DNA from: Candidatus Gastranaerophilales bacterium
Lineage (GTDB): Bacteria; Cyanobacteriota; Vampirovibrionia; Gastranaerophilales; Gastranaerophilaceae
DNA length: 6,203 nucleotides
Assembly: GCA_947628355.1 (NCBI GenBank)
Contig: CANQZO010000122.1
Location: forward strand, 1 to 6,203
Direction of reading: 5' to 3'
This document shows, in pieces, positions 5,858-6,203 of this stretch. The notes below the pieces were generated by a model that had not been told where the DNA came from, ran no database searches, and saw only the letters and a program-made list of their open reading frames with translations. Each line of letters starts with the position of its first letter. Position 1 is the first letter of the stretch. The translations under genes and the position numbers were made by a program.

Positions 5858-6203
5858 ATATCAACATCTTTCATCATAGAAATCAATGTGGATATTGTAT
5901 TATCCATTGATACGCTGTCTGAAATACGCTGCTGCAGAAAAGCGTTTATCTGAGGCATAAGTTCAATCGCGATATCTAATTTAGGATTAGAACCCGCATT
6001 ATACATTCCTACATCAATTAAATCTTTATTTTCACGATATAAAGCCATTAATTTACGCATTTTAGCGGCAGCCTGCTTGTGTTCTTCAGTAGCTATTTCT
6101 GTAAATAAACGGCTTATTGAACCTAAAACGTCAATAGCGGGGTAATGATTCATTTCGGCAATTTTCCTTGACAGAAATATATGCCCGTCAACAATACCTC
6201 TAA
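5854..6203 (-). CDS. fliI: FliI/SctN-type flagellar or type III secretion ATPase (C-terminal part, 5' end beyond window)
   Basis: The frame stays open to the right edge, so only the last 116 residues or so are seen, about a quarter of a typical 430-450-residue protein. This cytoplasmic F1-like ATPase unfolds and feeds export substrates into the flagellar or type III secretion gate. The edge reads RGIVDGHIFLSRKIAE and continues into HYPAIDVLGSISRLF, the conserved end of the ATPase core. The C-terminal helical domain has EHKQAAAKMRKLMALYRE, DLIDVGMYNAGSNPKLD and INAFLQQ, matching the FliI/SctN family rather than F1 alpha or beta. The Walker motifs lie outside the window. An ATG at 6151-6153 is internal and not the start. 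The stop codon overlaps that of aroE. FliI is preferred because flagellar genes occur in the suspected lineage; SctN cannot be excluded without neighbours. Confidence 0.88.
   Translation of the reverse strand, partial: RGIVDGHIFLSRKIAEMNHYPAIDVLGSISRLFTEIATEEHKQAAAKMRKLMALYRENKDLIDVGMYNAGSNPKLDIAIELMPQINAFLQQRISDSVSMDNTISTLISMMKDVDI

Noticed and set aside
6151..6153. ATG on the minus strand as the start of a 99-residue gene
   Set aside because: The frame continues to the window edge with conserved FliI residues (DGHIFLSRKIAE), so the ATG is internal to a partial gene.

Overview
The window is AT-rich and gene-dense. The best guess is a gut-type Gastranaerophilales/Melainabacteria (Vampirovibrionia) genome. 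The clues are the low-GC coding style with many ATA isoleucine codons, a short protein opening with MKIQAVNS (an N-terminus I associate with that lineage), and a flagellar/type III ATPase beside ordinary housekeeping genes. This assignment is inference, and an AT-rich Clostridia-like genome is not excluded.

Left part (1-1306): the tail of a short or truncated upstream reading frame overlaps the start of a radical SAM/SPASM protein in a TAATG junction. The enzyme looks like the peptide-modifying maturases of ribosomally made peptides (RiPPs), and the upstream frame could be its substrate peptide. This pair is the most unusual content here. Its isoleucine codon use differs sharply from that of the housekeeping genes to the right, which suggests a transferred cassette.

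Middle (1307-1649): a good promoter (TTGAAA, 17 bp, TACGAT with a TG extension) begins at the base after the radical SAM stop codon. It carries an operator-like inverted repeat and leads into a 76-residue protein of unknown function with a strong ribosome binding site.

Right part (1650-5857): dprA, topA and aroE lie on the same strand with gaps of 23 and 3 bases, so they probably form one operon, perhaps read from the promoter at 1307. They encode a DNA-processing/RecA-loading protein, DNA topoisomerase I and shikimate dehydrogenase. Perfect inverted repeats lie across the start codons of dprA and topA. The dprA one is a 9-bp stem with most of the ATG in its loop and no Shine-Dalgarno sequence.

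The right edge (5854-6203) holds the C-terminal quarter of a FliI/SctN-type export ATPase on the opposite strand. Its stop codon overlaps that of aroE by 4 bases, so there is no terminator between the two genes. No RNA gene, insertion sequence, CRISPR array or rho-independent terminator was found. No stretch of 300 bases lacks a gene.
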